Assembly: GCA_046296195.1 (NCBI GenBank)
Contig: JBKBLR010000004.1
Location: 1-64,000, forward strand
Length of the DNA: 64,000 nucleotides
DNA from: Amphiplicatus sp046296195
GTDB lineage: Bacteria > Pseudomonadota > Alphaproteobacteria > Caulobacterales > Parvularculaceae
Reading direction: 5' to 3'
Below the pieces are notes generated by a model. That model searched no databases. It was not told the origin of the DNA and saw only the letters and a list, made by a program, of their open reading frames with translations. The position numbers and the translations under genes are program-made. Shown in pieces: positions 26,075 through 34,882 of this stretch (position 1 is its first letter; each line of letters opens with the position of its first letter).

Positions 26075-27094
26075 ATGGCGGCGGCATTTCCCTTTTCGGC
26101 GATCGTCGGCCAAGAGGAAATGAAGCGCGCGCTGCTGATCGCGTCGGTCGACAGCCGCGTCGGGGGCGTGCTGGCGTTCGGCGATAGGGGCGCAGGAAAG
26201 TCGACGGCCATCCGCGCTTTGGCTGCGCTTCTTCCGAAGATCGACGTCGTCAAGGGATGCCCGTTCCGCTGCGATCCCGCCGCGCCGGCGCCGTCATGCG
26301 AATTCTGCGCAGGTCAGACGGTTCAATCGCGCAAGGCCGTTCAGGAACCGACGCCGGTCGTTGATCTGCCCCTGGGCGCGACGGAGGACCGCGTGGTCGG
26401 CGCGCTCGACCTTGAGCGCGCGCTTTCCCGCGGCGAAAAGCGGTTCGAGCCCGGTTTGCTCGCCCGCGCGCATCGGGGATTCCTCTATATCGACGAGGTC
26501 AATCTTCTCGAAGATCACATCGTCGACCTCTTGCTCGACGTCGCCGCGTCGGGAGAGAACGTGGTCGAGCGCGAAGGTCTTTCCGTGCGCCATCCGGCGC
26601 GGTTCGTCCTTGTCGGCAGCGGCAACCCGGAGGAGGGCGAGCTGCGGCCGCAACTGCTCGACCGGTTCGGGCTTTCGGTCGAGGTCAAAACCACCCATGA
26701 CCTCGGCGAACGCGTTGAAGTCGTCAAACGCCGCGACGCCTTCGACCGCGATCCCGACGGCTTCGTGAAATCTTGGTCGCGCAAGGACGCCGCGATCCGG
26801 CGGAGCATCGTGTCGGCGCGCGACCGGCTCGCCGACGTCGCAGCGCCCGATGCGGCGCTTGAATACGCCGCGCGGCTCTGCATGGCGCTCGGCGCCGACG
26901 GCTTGCGCGGGGAGCTGACCCTCTTGCGCGCCGCGCGCGCGCTTTCGGCGCTCGACGGCGCCGATGAAGTGACCATCGAGGCTGTTCGCGCCGTCGCGCC
27001 GATGGCCCTGCGTCACCGATTGCGCAAGGACCCGCTCGATGAATCGGATGGTTCCGTGCGGGTTGAGCGCGCGCTCGCTGACCTCGCCGCATGA
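26075..27094 (+). CDS. bchI: Magnesium chelatase ATPase subunit I
   Basis: A 339-residue AAA+ ATPase. Walker A is GDRGAGKST, Walker B is GFLYIDEVNLL, and the sensor region is FVLVGSGNPEEGELRPQLLDRFG. It forms the motor of Mg chelatase with BchD, acting on BchH. AAAGG precedes the ATG and the stop overlaps the bchD start (ATGA). The start of the bchI-D-O unit follows the terminator by about 75 bp; no PpsR site is seen there. Confidence 0.97.
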   Translation: MAAAFPFSAIVGQEEMKRALLIASVDSRVGGVLAFGDRGAGKSTAIRALAALLPKIDVVKGCPFRCDPAAPAPSCEFCAGQTVQSRKAVQEPTPVVDLPLGATEDRVVGALDLERALSRGEKRFEPGLLARAHRGFLYIDEVNLLEDHIVDLLLDVAASGENVVEREGLSVRHPARFVLVGSGNPEEGELRPQLLDRFGLSVEVKTTHDLGERVEVVKRRDAFDRDPDGFVKSWSRKDAAIRRSIVSARDRLADVAAPDAALEYAARLCMALGADGLRGELTLLRAARALSALDGADEVTIEAVRAVAPMALRHRLRKDPLDESDGSVRVERALADLAA

Positions 27095-28788
27095 TCGCCG
27101 CGGCGCAGAGCGGCCCTGGCTGCCTCGCGCGCCGGGCGGCGGAGCTGCTATGTGTCGATCCAGTCGGCCTTAAAGGCGCCGTGGTGCGGTCGCCCCCGTC
27201 GCCATGGCTTGACCGATGGCTCTCATCGTTCCGCGCTGGCCTCGCGCCGGACACGCCGTGGCGGAAATTGCCGCCGGGCGCTGCTTTGGGAAGGCTCGCC
27301 GGCGGGCTTGATCTGTCGGCCTCGCTCTCCGCCGGCAAGCCGCTCTTCGAACGCGGCCTTCTGGCCGAAGCAGATGGCGGCGTGGTCCTTGCGCCGATGG
27401 CGGAGCGGATGGAGGTAGAAACGGCGGGCATTCTCGCGGCGGCGCTGGACGACGGCTTCGTTCGCACCGAGCGCGACGGATTCAGCCGCGTCGACGCTGC
27501 GCGCTTTTGCCTGTTGCTGATCGACGAGGGCGTCGGCGCTGACGAAGCGATCCCGCGCGCGCTCGCCGAACGGGTTGGGTTCATCGTCGATCCCGTCGGC
27601 GACGATGGGGAAGCGTGCGATCCGGAAGATCTTCGCGCCGCGCGCCAGAGGCTCGCCGGCGTGGAAATTCCCGATGCGCTGATCGAGGCGCTCGCCGTCG
27701 CGGCCCTGCGGTTTGGAGTCATCTCACTGCGCGTTCTTCGGTTCGCCGTCGCCGCCGCGCGCGCTTCGGCCGCGCTTGCGGGCCGCGCGCGGGCGAGCGC
27801 CGAGGACGCCGCCTTGGGGGCCGCGTTGGTGATCGCGCCGCGCGCGGTGACGACGCCGTCGGCTGACGACGCCCAGTCGCCGCCAGAAACCAGTAAAGGA
27901 GAATCCGCCGAAACCTCGGAGCCCGGCGACCGTCCGCTTGCTGATCAGATTGTCGCCGCGACGAAGGCGACCATCGACGCCGCGCTTCTTTCCGGCGCCG
28001 TGCGGCGTCGCGGCGCCGTTCGCTCGGCCGGCAAATCCGGCGCGATGCGCAAGTCGCTGGCGCGCGGACGGCCCTATGGATCGCGCCCGGGCGATCCATC
28101 GCAAGGCGGGCGCCTGCAGCTCATGGACACGCTGCGCGCCGCTGCGCCCTGGCGGAAGATTCGCGGCCGGCCTGCAGACGGATCTGCGATCGACGTGAGG
28201 CGCGAGGATCTTCGCATCGCGCGCTTCCGCCGGCCTGAACAGTCGCTGGCGATTTTCGTCGTCGACGCCTCGGGGTCTGCGGCGATGCAGCGACTCGCTG
28301 AAACGAAGGGCGCGATCGAACATCTGTTCGCGAGGTCCTATTCGCGTCGCGACGAGGTTGCGCTGATCGCATTCAGAAAGGTCAGCGCCGACCTCCTCGT
28401 GCCGCCGACGCGCTCGCTGACGCGCGCGCGGCGCTTGCTCGCCGAGCTTCCGGGCGGCGGCGGAACGCCGCTCGCTGCGGGCATTGACGCCGCGACGGCG
28501 CTGGCGGCGCAGGCGGTGAAGCGCGGCCGCACGCCGACGATCCTCTTCATGACGGACGGGCGCGCCAATGTCGCGCTGAACGGGGAGGGCGGACGGGACG
28601 CCGCGCAGCGCGACGCGCTCGCCGCGGCCAAGCGGCTCCGCGGCCTTGGCGCGCGCGTCATCGTGGTCGACACTGCGGCGCGCCCGGAGCCGCTGGCGGC
28701 CGCTTTCGCGGCGGAGATGGGCGCGCTTTATCTGCAGCTTCCCTATTGTGATGGGGCCCGTGTCGCTGCGATGGTCGCGCGGCGATGA
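27091..28788 (+). CDS. bchD: Magnesium chelatase subunit D
   Basis: 565 residues: a degenerate AAA+-like N-terminal half, an acidic/Pro-rich linker around 270-300, and a C-terminal von Willebrand A (integrin I) domain. The MIDAS motif is VVDASGSAA. BchD bridges the BchI ring and BchH. It overlaps bchI and bchO by 4 bp each. Confidence 0.96.
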   Translation: MIAAAQSGPGCLARRAAELLCVDPVGLKGAVVRSPPSPWLDRWLSSFRAGLAPDTPWRKLPPGAALGRLAGGLDLSASLSAGKPLFERGLLAEADGGVVLAPMAERMEVETAGILAAALDDGFVRTERDGFSRVDAARFCLLLIDEGVGADEAIPRALAERVGFIVDPVGDDGEACDPEDLRAARQRLAGVEIPDALIEALAVAALRFGVISLRVLRFAVAAARASAALAGRARASAEDAALGAALVIAPRAVTTPSADDAQSPPETSKGESAETSEPGDRPLADQIVAATKATIDAALLSGAVRRRGAVRSAGKSGAMRKSLARGRPYGSRPGDPSQGGRLQLMDTLRAAAPWRKIRGRPADGSAIDVRREDLRIARFRRPEQSLAIFVVDASGSAAMQRLAETKGAIEHLFARSYSRRDEVALIAFRKVSADLLVPPTRSLTRARRLLAELPGGGGTPLAAGIDAATALAAQAVKRGRTPTILFMTDGRANVALNGEGGRDAAQRDALAAAKRLRGLGARVIVVDTAARPEPLAAAFAAEMGALYLQLPYCDGARVAAMVARR

Positions 28789-29660
28789 GCGCCGGCAAGC
28801 CGCGCTGGGATATCGACGGCGTCGCATGGCCGCATCGCGAGGCGAGCAAATTCGTCACCGCGGGCGGCGTAGAGTGGCATATGCAGCGCTATGGAAAGGG
28901 CCCCGAAATCCTCTTCCTGCACGGGACAGGCGCTGCAACCCATTCCTGGGCTGAACTCGGTGATGCGCTGAAAGACGATTTCACGATCATCGCCGTCGAC
29001 CTTCCGGGGCATGGTTTCACATCGACGCCGAAGGCGGCGGGCATGTCCTTGCCGGGCATGGCGCAGAGCGCCGCAGCGCTCCTGAAAGCGATAGGGGCAA
29101 AGCCCGAGATCGTCGCCGGGCATTCGGCCGGCGCCGCGATCCTGGTCGAAATGCTCGCCGAAGGACTGATCAAACCGCGCGCCGCGCTTAGCATTAACGG
29201 GGCCTTTGCGCCCTTCGGCGGTCCCGCCGCCTTTCTTTTTCCGGCGATGGCGAAGATGCTGTCGATCAATCCCTTCATTCCGTTGATTTTTGCGCAGGGC
29301 GCCGCGCGGAAGGATCGTGTCGGCGCGCTGATCGAAGGCACCGGATCAAAGATCAGCGAGAAGATGCTCGCATGCTATTCAACGCTCTTCCGCCGCGCCG
29401 GCCACGTCGCCGGCGCACTCAAGATGATGGCGAATTGGAATGTCGACGGGCTGCGCGCGAAGCTTTCGACCATCAAGACGCCGATTGTGTTCGCCGCGGG
29501 CGAACGCGATCGCGCCGTGCCGCCCTGGCTCGCCGAGGAAGCCGCGCGCCTCGCGCCAAGAGGAAGCTTCCGCCTGATCCCCTCCCTCGGGCATCTCGCG
29601 CATGAAGAAGACCCGGCGATCTTCGCCGCGCTGATTCGCGACATCGCTGCGTTGCGGTAG
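28785..29660 (+). CDS. bchO: Alpha/beta hydrolase BchO
   Basis: A 291-residue alpha/beta-hydrolase fold protein with the oxyanion-hole region ILFLHGTGAATHSW, nucleophile elbow GHSAGAA and terminal His in SLGHLAHEEDP. BchO routinely follows bchD and is described as a Mg chelatase accessory protein; its substrate is not established. It overlaps bchD by 4 bp. Confidence 0.93.
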   Translation: MSAGKPRWDIDGVAWPHREASKFVTAGGVEWHMQRYGKGPEILFLHGTGAATHSWAELGDALKDDFTIIAVDLPGHGFTSTPKAAGMSLPGMAQSAAALLKAIGAKPEIVAGHSAGAAILVEMLAEGLIKPRAALSINGAFAPFGGPAAFLFPAMAKMLSINPFIPLIFAQGAARKDRVGALIEGTGSKISEKMLACYSTLFRRAGHVAGALKMMANWNVDGLRAKLSTIKTPIVFAAGERDRAVPPWLAEEAARLAPRGSFRLIPSLGHLAHEEDPAIFAALIRDIAALR

Positions 29661-29671
29661 CCTCGCCCGCC

Positions 29672-29717
29672 TTGCGGTCGGCCGAGAGACACCGCAATAT
29701 GTCAATCTATGTTGACA
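29672..29717 (+). promoter_or_regulatory. crtI promoter candidate with perfect PpsR operator over the start codon
   Basis: The operator at 29700-29717, TGTCAATCTATGTTGACA, is a perfect TGT-N12-ACA palindrome with TGTCAA/TTGACA arms. The crtI ATG (29709) lies inside it. A TTGCGG (29672-29677) and CAATAT (29695-29700) pair spaced by 17 bp predicts transcription start near 29707. Bound PpsR would then cover the start site. The -35/-10 assignment is tentative; the palindrome is clear. Confidence 0.75.
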
Positions 29718-31238
29718 GGTCTCGAGCGGCCGAAGCCTTCGCGCGGGGAAAAACCGCACGCGGTCGTCATCGGCGCCGGCTTCGGCGGCCTCGCCGCCGC
29801 GGTGCGGCTTGGCGCGCGCGGCTATCGCGTGACCGTGCTCGAGCGCCTCGACGCCCCAGGCGGGCGGGCTTACGTGTTCCGTCAGGACGGCTTCACCTTC
29901 GACGCCGGGCCGACGATCATCACCGCGCCGTTCCTGTTCGAGGATCTCTGGCTCTTGTGCGGGCGCGAGCTTGCACAGGACGTGACGCTGCGGCCGGTCG
30001 ATCCCTTCTATGCCATTCGCTTCGATGACGGCTCTGTCTTCCGCTATTCCGGAGATGCGGAAGCGATGCGCCGCGAAGTCGAGCGTTTTTCGCCTGGCGA
30101 CGTCGCCGGCTATGAGCGCTTCATGGAGGCGAGCAGCGCCATCTGCCAAAAGGCGTTCGAAGAGCTGGGGCATGCGCCCTTCGACGATTTCGCCGACATG
30201 GTGCGGGTCATTCCTGATCTCGTGCGACTCGGCGGGCGTCTTTCCGTCTATGAACTCGTCTCTAAATACTTCCGCGACCGGCGCTTGCGCGTCGTGTTCA
30301 GCTTCCATCCGCTGCTGATCGGCGGCAATCCGTTCAGCGCGACCGCGGTCTATGCGCTGATCCCGCATCTTGAACGGCGCTGGGGCGTCCACTTCGCCGT
30401 CGGCGGAACCGGCTCGCTGGTCGACGGACTGGTGAAGCTCATCGAAGGGCAGGGCGGCGCGGTTCGCTTTGGCGCCGCTGTTTCAGAAATTATCATCGAG
30501 AACGGCGCGGCGAACGGCGTCCGGCTGGCGGGCGGCGAGGCGATTGCCGCCGACATCGTCGTGTCGAACGCCGACGCCTCGACGACGCTGCGGAGCCTCT
30601 TGCCGCCGACGGCGCCGCGCCGCTGGTCGGGCGCCAAGGTCGAGCGCGCGCGTCATTCGATGGGCCTTTTCGTCTGGTATTTCGGCACGCGCCGGACGTT
30701 TCCCGAGGTAGGCCACCACACCATCCTGCTGGGCCCGCGCTATCGCGAGCTTCTCTACGACATTTTTCACCGGAAGACGCTCGCGGATGATTTCAGTCTT
30801 TACCTGCACCGGCCGACCGCGGCGGATCCGTCGCTGGCCCCGCAGGGATGCGATACCTTCTATGTTCTCTCCCCGACGCCGCATCTCGGCGCTGGCGTCG
30901 ACTGGCGACAGCGGGCCGAGGCTTACCGGAGCGCGATCGCGCGCCGCCTCCATGAAACGGTGATGCCGGACTTCGAGCGGGAGATCGTGACCTCCCGCCT
31001 CATGACCCCGCTCGACTTTCAGGACCGACTTGGCTCCTATATGGGTGCCGCTTTCAGCCTGGAGCCGACGCTGCTGCAAAGCGCGTGGTTCAGGCCCCAC
31101 AATCGCAGCGCGGACATCCGCAATTTCTATCTCGTCGGCGCCGGCACGCATCCGGGGGCCGGCGTGCCGGGCGTTCTTTCCTCGGCGCGCGTCCTTGACC
31201 GGGTCGTGCCGCCGGCGTCCGCGTTCTGCGCGTCATGA
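29709..31238 (+). CDS. crtI: Phytoene desaturase
   Basis: A 509-residue FAD enzyme introducing double bonds into phytoene. It has the FAD motif HAVVIGAGFGGLAAAVRLG, then LERLDAPGGRAYVFRQDGFTFD and the C-terminal family signature NFYLVGAGTHPGAGVPGVLSSA. Whether it makes neurosporene (three steps) or lycopene (four) cannot be read from sequence. The ATG at 29709 has no Shine-Dalgarno and sits within the PpsR operator. It overlaps crtB by 4 bp. No crtA lies between bchO and crtI, unlike in Rhodobacter. Confidence 0.96.
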   Translation: MLTGLERPKPSRGEKPHAVVIGAGFGGLAAAVRLGARGYRVTVLERLDAPGGRAYVFRQDGFTFDAGPTIITAPFLFEDLWLLCGRELAQDVTLRPVDPFYAIRFDDGSVFRYSGDAEAMRREVERFSPGDVAGYERFMEASSAICQKAFEELGHAPFDDFADMVRVIPDLVRLGGRLSVYELVSKYFRDRRLRVVFSFHPLLIGGNPFSATAVYALIPHLERRWGVHFAVGGTGSLVDGLVKLIEGQGGAVRFGAAVSEIIIENGAANGVRLAGGEAIAADIVVSNADASTTLRSLLPPTAPRRWSGAKVERARHSMGLFVWYFGTRRTFPEVGHHTILLGPRYRELLYDIFHRKTLADDFSLYLHRPTAADPSLAPQGCDTFYVLSPTPHLGAGVDWRQRAEAYRSAIARRLHETVMPDFEREIVTSRLMTPLDFQDRLGSYMGAAFSLEPTLLQSAWFRPHNRSADIRNFYLVGAGTHPGAGVPGVLSSARVLDRVVPPASAFCAS

Positions 31239-32257
31239 CGCCATCGGCCGCCGACATCGACGCCTGCGCCAGCGCAATTCGCAGCGGTTCGAAGACCTTC
31301 TTCGCCGCGTCTCTCCTTTTGCCGAAAGACACCCGGCTCGCCGCCTACGCCATCTACGCCTTCTGCCGCTACTCCGATGACGCCATCGATGTCGCCGGCG
31401 GCGATCGCGGCGCACTGCGCAATCTTCAACGAAGGCTTGCGCGTCTTTATGGCGGCGAACCGGAGGATCATTTCGCCGACCGCGCCTTTGCTGAAGTGGT
31501 GCGGGTCCGCGCGATTCCGATCGAATTGCCGGCGGCGCTGCTCGAAGGCTTCGCGTGGGATGTCGAGGGGCGGCGCTATCGGACGCTTTCCGATCTTGAG
31601 GACTACGCCGCGCGCGTCGCCGGCGCCGTCGGCGCCATCATGGCCTGTCTCATGGGCGCGCGATCGCGCGAGGCGCTCGCTCGCGCCACAGACCTCGGGA
31701 CGGCGATGCAGCTCACCAATATTGCGCGTGATGTCGGCGAGGACGCGCGCGCCGGGCGGCTCTACCTGCCGCTCGATTGGCTTGCGGAAGAAACAATTTC
31801 TCCGGTCGCCTTTCTCGACGATCCTAAATTCACGCCGGCGCTGGGGAGAGTGATCAAGAGGCTTCTCGATCGCGCGCAGGCGCTCTACGAGCGCGGCGCG
31901 GCGGGCATCGCCTTTCTGCCCGGTGATTGCCGGGCGGCGATCGGCGCCGCGCGCCTCATCTATGCCGACATCGGCCGCGAGATTGCGCTTCAGGGCTATG
32001 ACAGCGTCACGCGCCGCGCTGTCTCGCCGATGAGCCGGAAACTCGCTTTGCTCGCCGCCGCCATCGCCGGCGTCCCTCAGGATGCGCGCCTGCGCGGCGC
32101 CGCCCCGCTCGCGGCGAACGCCTTCCTCGTCGAGGCGGCGTATGCGGCGGAGGCTCCCGCCGCGCCGCTCTCCTTTGATGACCGCATCGCCGGCGTGATC
32201 GATCTCCTGTCGCGACTCGAGCGACGCGACCGTCTCGAAGGCGCAATCGCAAGCTGA
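31235..32257 (+). CDS. crtB: Phytoene synthase
   Basis: A 340-residue squalene/phytoene synthase-family enzyme that condenses two geranylgeranyl diphosphates. Its Asp-rich motifs are YSDDAIDVAGG and NIARDVGEDARAGR, and the N-terminus is SKTFFAASLLLPKDTRLAAYAIYAFCR. It is coupled to crtI by an ATGA overlap and followed 4 bp later by a small membrane-protein gene. Confidence 0.96.
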   Translation: MTPSAADIDACASAIRSGSKTFFAASLLLPKDTRLAAYAIYAFCRYSDDAIDVAGGDRGALRNLQRRLARLYGGEPEDHFADRAFAEVVRVRAIPIELPAALLEGFAWDVEGRRYRTLSDLEDYAARVAGAVGAIMACLMGARSREALARATDLGTAMQLTNIARDVGEDARAGRLYLPLDWLAEETISPVAFLDDPKFTPALGRVIKRLLDRAQALYERGAAGIAFLPGDCRAAIGAARLIYADIGREIALQGYDSVTRRAVSPMSRKLALLAAAIAGVPQDARLRGAAPLAANAFLVEAAYAAEAPAAPLSFDDRIAGVIDLLSRLERRDRLEGAIAS

Positions 32258-32261
32258 GGCG

Positions 32262-32438
32262 ATGACCATGGGCCAGCCGAACATCCTCATCTTCTTCGAA
32301 ACCGTGATCTTTTCGATCATCGTTCTCGCCTGGGCGGGCTGGGAGTTTTTCTCGGTCAGCCGGTTGCAGAAGAAGCAGAAGGAAGACGTGGCAAAAGCCG
32401 CCAGCGCGGGCGAGCCCGGCGCCGATCAGAAATCGTGA
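32262..32438 (+). CDS. 58-residue single-helix membrane protein (orf58)
   Basis: Starts MTMGQPNILIFFETVIFSII. One transmembrane helix spans about residues 7-30 (ending LAWAGWEFF), followed by a charged, lysine-rich tail (QKKQKEDVAKAASAGEPGADQKS). GAGG precedes either of two close ATGs (32262 or 32268). It sits four bases after crtB and converges on crtC, overlapping that gene's last 13 bp. Aromatic and acidic residues at the membrane edge fit a small assembly or accessory subunit, but I recognise no family. Confidence 0.65.
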   Translation: MTMGQPNILIFFETVIFSIIVLAWAGWEFFSVSRLQKKQKEDVAKAASAGEPGADQKS

Positions 32439-33352
32439 CGCGGCATGCGGAAGGGCAACATCGCCTTCACGATCGGCGATCGCAGCCGGTCGCCGGAAAA
32501 GCTTTCATGAAAGCCGCGATAGCGCCTTGCGTCCACCATCGTCTCCATCAGCGAGCGCGAATAGAAGGGGGCGTCTTCCAGCGTTGCAGAGAGGCGCGCG
32601 CCGTTCCCGCCGAGAAGCCGCTCCATGCGGAAAACCGGCGTCGGCGCGGCGCGGACGAGGGGCGGACTGCGGCGTTCGATGAGGCCGCCATCGGCGCTGA
32701 CCTCAAGCGCAAGGCGCCGCGGATCGCCGCGGCGCGGCGCGGTGTCGTACAGAATCAGCGGCGGCGATCCCTCAGCTGACAGGCGCGCCCAGTTCCAGGA
32801 ATGGAAGGCGTCCTCGAGCGGCTCCTCGCCATCGTTTGCGTCGAAATAGCCTTCGCCGGACCATGAAACGGCCGGATCATCGAAAGCGACGGTGACATGC
32901 GACCGCGGCGCGAGCGGGCGCCAGCGATGTCTGCCTTGCGCATCGATCAGGAAAATCCTGCCGGTGAGCGCGGCGGGACGGACGGTGACCCTTCCGCGCA
33001 GCGGCCGCGGAAGGGGCGCCCCATGTTCGTCGATGTCGATGGTCAGTTCGTCCTTGCGCCACTCCAGCGCGCTCCGGCCGATGGTGAAGCGGTCCGGCGC
33101 GAGATCGATTCTGGCGCGAGAGCGTTCCGTCATCGCCCAGCGCCGGCGGCGCCCATAGAGCGCGACGTTGAGCGCGCAATGATTCTCCGGCGCTCGCCTG
33201 CCCGACCATGCGTAATAAGGCGAGAAGACGCTGCCGATGAAAGCAATGATCGTCAGCGCGGCGGCGCCGTCCGCGCTTTCGGCGTCGACATACCACCAGG
33301 CGTAGCCGCCGGGGCTTACGCGCCGGTCAAACCGAAGTCGTTCATCAAGCAT
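32426..33352 (-). CDS. crtC: Hydroxyneurosporene synthase (carotenoid 1,2-hydratase)
   Basis: A 308-residue enzyme adding water to the C1,2 double bond of acyclic carotenoids. Family features include GGYAWWYVDAESADG near the start, FSPYYAWSGRRAPENHCALNVALYG, and PFYSRSLMETMVDARRYRGFHESF near the end. The ATG at 33352 matches homologous N-termini and overlaps the crtD end by 37 bp; the frame continues upstream inside crtD and is ignored. It is co-directional with crtD. Confidence 0.93.
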   Translation of the reverse strand: MLDERLRFDRRVSPGGYAWWYVDAESADGAAALTIIAFIGSVFSPYYAWSGRRAPENHCALNVALYGRRRRWAMTERSRARIDLAPDRFTIGRSALEWRKDELTIDIDEHGAPLPRPLRGRVTVRPAALTGRIFLIDAQGRHRWRPLAPRSHVTVAFDDPAVSWSGEGYFDANDGEEPLEDAFHSWNWARLSAEGSPPLILYDTAPRRGDPRRLALEVSADGGLIERRSPPLVRAAPTPVFRMERLLGGNGARLSATLEDAPFYSRSLMETMVDARRYRGFHESFSGDRLRSPIVKAMLPFRMPRHDF

Positions 33353-34770
33353 GTCGCCGCCGCCATTCCCGAAAGCGCCGCCATGGGGACGCCAGGCCCC
33401 GGATGGACGCTGCCGCCCGCGAGGTAAAGACCCGGGACCCGTGTCCTGACCCCGGAGCGCTGAAAGGTCGCGCGCCAGCCATGCGAAGGCGCGCCATAGA
33501 TCGCGCCCTCCGTACCCGGATAGTCGCGCGCGAAGTCCGCTGGCGTCATCGCGCTGTGATCGTCGATGTCGAGCGCGAGGCCGCAACGGGCGAGATCGGC
33601 GATCATGCGTTCTCTCGTCTGCTCGATCTCATCCGCCGGCAGGCGCGCGCCGCACGCCGGCGCATTGACAAGGCAGAACAGGGGCTGGCGTCCGTCCGCC
33701 GACGGAGTTTTAGCCCAGATATAGGTTGTCGGTTCCTGCGGCGCCCTTCCGGCCCCGAAGACTGCGTCAAATTCCGCCCGGTAATCGCTCGAAAAGAAGA
33801 CGTTGTGCCGGTCAAGCAGGAAGCCGGACGCCCTCGCCGACATCAGGAAGGTGATCGCCGATTGCGACCGCGCCCCGGGCGGGCGAACGGCGCCGGCGAC
33901 GGCCCGCCCCAGAAGCCCGCTCGCGACCGCGGCGACGTCCGCGTTCAGGATCACCGCGTCGGCGGCGAAGTCCTCGCCGTTTGTCGTGCGAACGCCGGCG
34001 GCGCGGCCCCGGCTGACAAGCACTTCGGCGACCTCCTGATGATAGAGAAACCGGACGCCCTTCGCCGAGGCGATGCGTTCGCTGGCCTCCGCAAGGCTCG
34101 TCATTCCGCCCGCGGGAGCAAAGACGCCGTCCTTCTCCACGGCGGCGATGAGCATCAAGGTCGCCGGCGCCTTGTAGGGCGATGAGCCGCAATAGGTCGC
34201 ATAGCGTGCGAAGAGCTGAAGGAGCCGTGGGTCGCGAAAATATCGCTTCAGCGCGCTCGCATAGGTGCTGAATGGATCGATCCCGAGCAATTTCACGGGG
34301 CCCGCCCCGGTCATCAACCGGATCATGCTGGGGGCCGGCGCGCGCAGGAAGGACTCGCGCAATGTCGAGAGAATGCGCCGCGCATCGGCAAGGAAGCGGT
34401 CGAAGCCCTGCGCTTCCGCCGCCCCCGCAAAGCGGGCGACGGCGTCTGCCGCCGCGCGATCCTCGTCGAGAAGATCGAACCGTGATCCGTCGCGCCAAGC
34501 GTGGCGTGCCAGCACGCCGAGCCGCTCGGCCGGGAGCTCGGATCCGAAATCGGCGCCGGCGCGCGCGAAAAGTTCGTCAAACACCCATGTCATGGTGAGG
34601 ACAGTCGGGCCGATGTCGGTCAGCGCGCCGCCGGCGGCGCGGGCGCGAATCTTCCCGCCGGCGCGGTCACGGCGTTCGAAGACCGTGACATCGGCGCGGC
34701 CCGACAGCGAGAGCGCCGCGGCAAGGCCGCCCATGCCGGCGCCGGCGATGACAATTTTCCGTTCCGCCAG
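33316..34770 (-). CDS. crtD: Methoxyneurosporene/hydroxyneurosporene dehydrogenase
   Basis: A CrtI-like FAD enzyme of about 484 residues that desaturates C3,4 of hydroxylated carotenoids. The C-terminal signature is GLYLAGGSVHPGPGVPMAALSG. The FAD motif KIVIAGAGMGGLAAALS begins upstream of the first ATG (34734), which lies inside the motif. No ATG, GTG or TTG is in frame further upstream before the gene loses homology. A CTG at 34770, with GAAGAGG eight bases before it, is the best available start. Alternatively an ATG at 34828 in another frame plus a frameshift would be needed. Confidence 0.85.
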   Translation of the reverse strand: MAERKIVIAGAGMGGLAAALSLSGRADVTVFERRDRAGGKIRARAAGGALTDIGPTVLTMTWVFDELFARAGADFGSELPAERLGVLARHAWRDGSRFDLLDEDRAAADAVARFAGAAEAQGFDRFLADARRILSTLRESFLRAPAPSMIRLMTGAGPVKLLGIDPFSTYASALKRYFRDPRLLQLFARYATYCGSSPYKAPATLMLIAAVEKDGVFAPAGGMTSLAEASERIASAKGVRFLYHQEVAEVLVSRGRAAGVRTTNGEDFAADAVILNADVAAVASGLLGRAVAGAVRPPGARSQSAITFLMSARASGFLLDRHNVFFSSDYRAEFDAVFGAGRAPQEPTTYIWAKTPSADGRQPLFCLVNAPACGARLPADEIEQTRERMIADLARCGLALDIDDHSAMTPADFARDYPGTEGAIYGAPSHGWRATFQRSGVRTRVPGLYLAGGSVHPGPGVPMAALSGMAAATCLMNDFGLTGA

Positions 34771-34809
34771 CGCCGCGCCCTCTTCACCGATTGACGCCGT
34801 TCGAAAAGG

Positions 34810-34853
34810 CGTCCAAGCTGAAAGACATTAACAGGTGTCCACGACGAAGGACA
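34810..34853. promoter_or_regulatory. Two PpsR-type palindromes between crtD and crtE
   Basis: Site A (34810-34827) is CGTCCAAGCTGAAAGACA, one mismatch from TGT-N12-ACA. Site B (34836-34853) is TGTCCACGACGAAGGACA, a full TGT-N12-ACA match with TGTCC/GGACA arms. They are separated by 8 bp, the spacing known for cooperative CrtJ binding. They serve the divergent crtD and crtE genes. The inner bases differ from the stronger sites in this window, so affinity may be lower. Confidence 0.65.
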
Positions 34854-34882
34854 GTCGCGGCGCCCTACGCCGGAGCCCGCCG

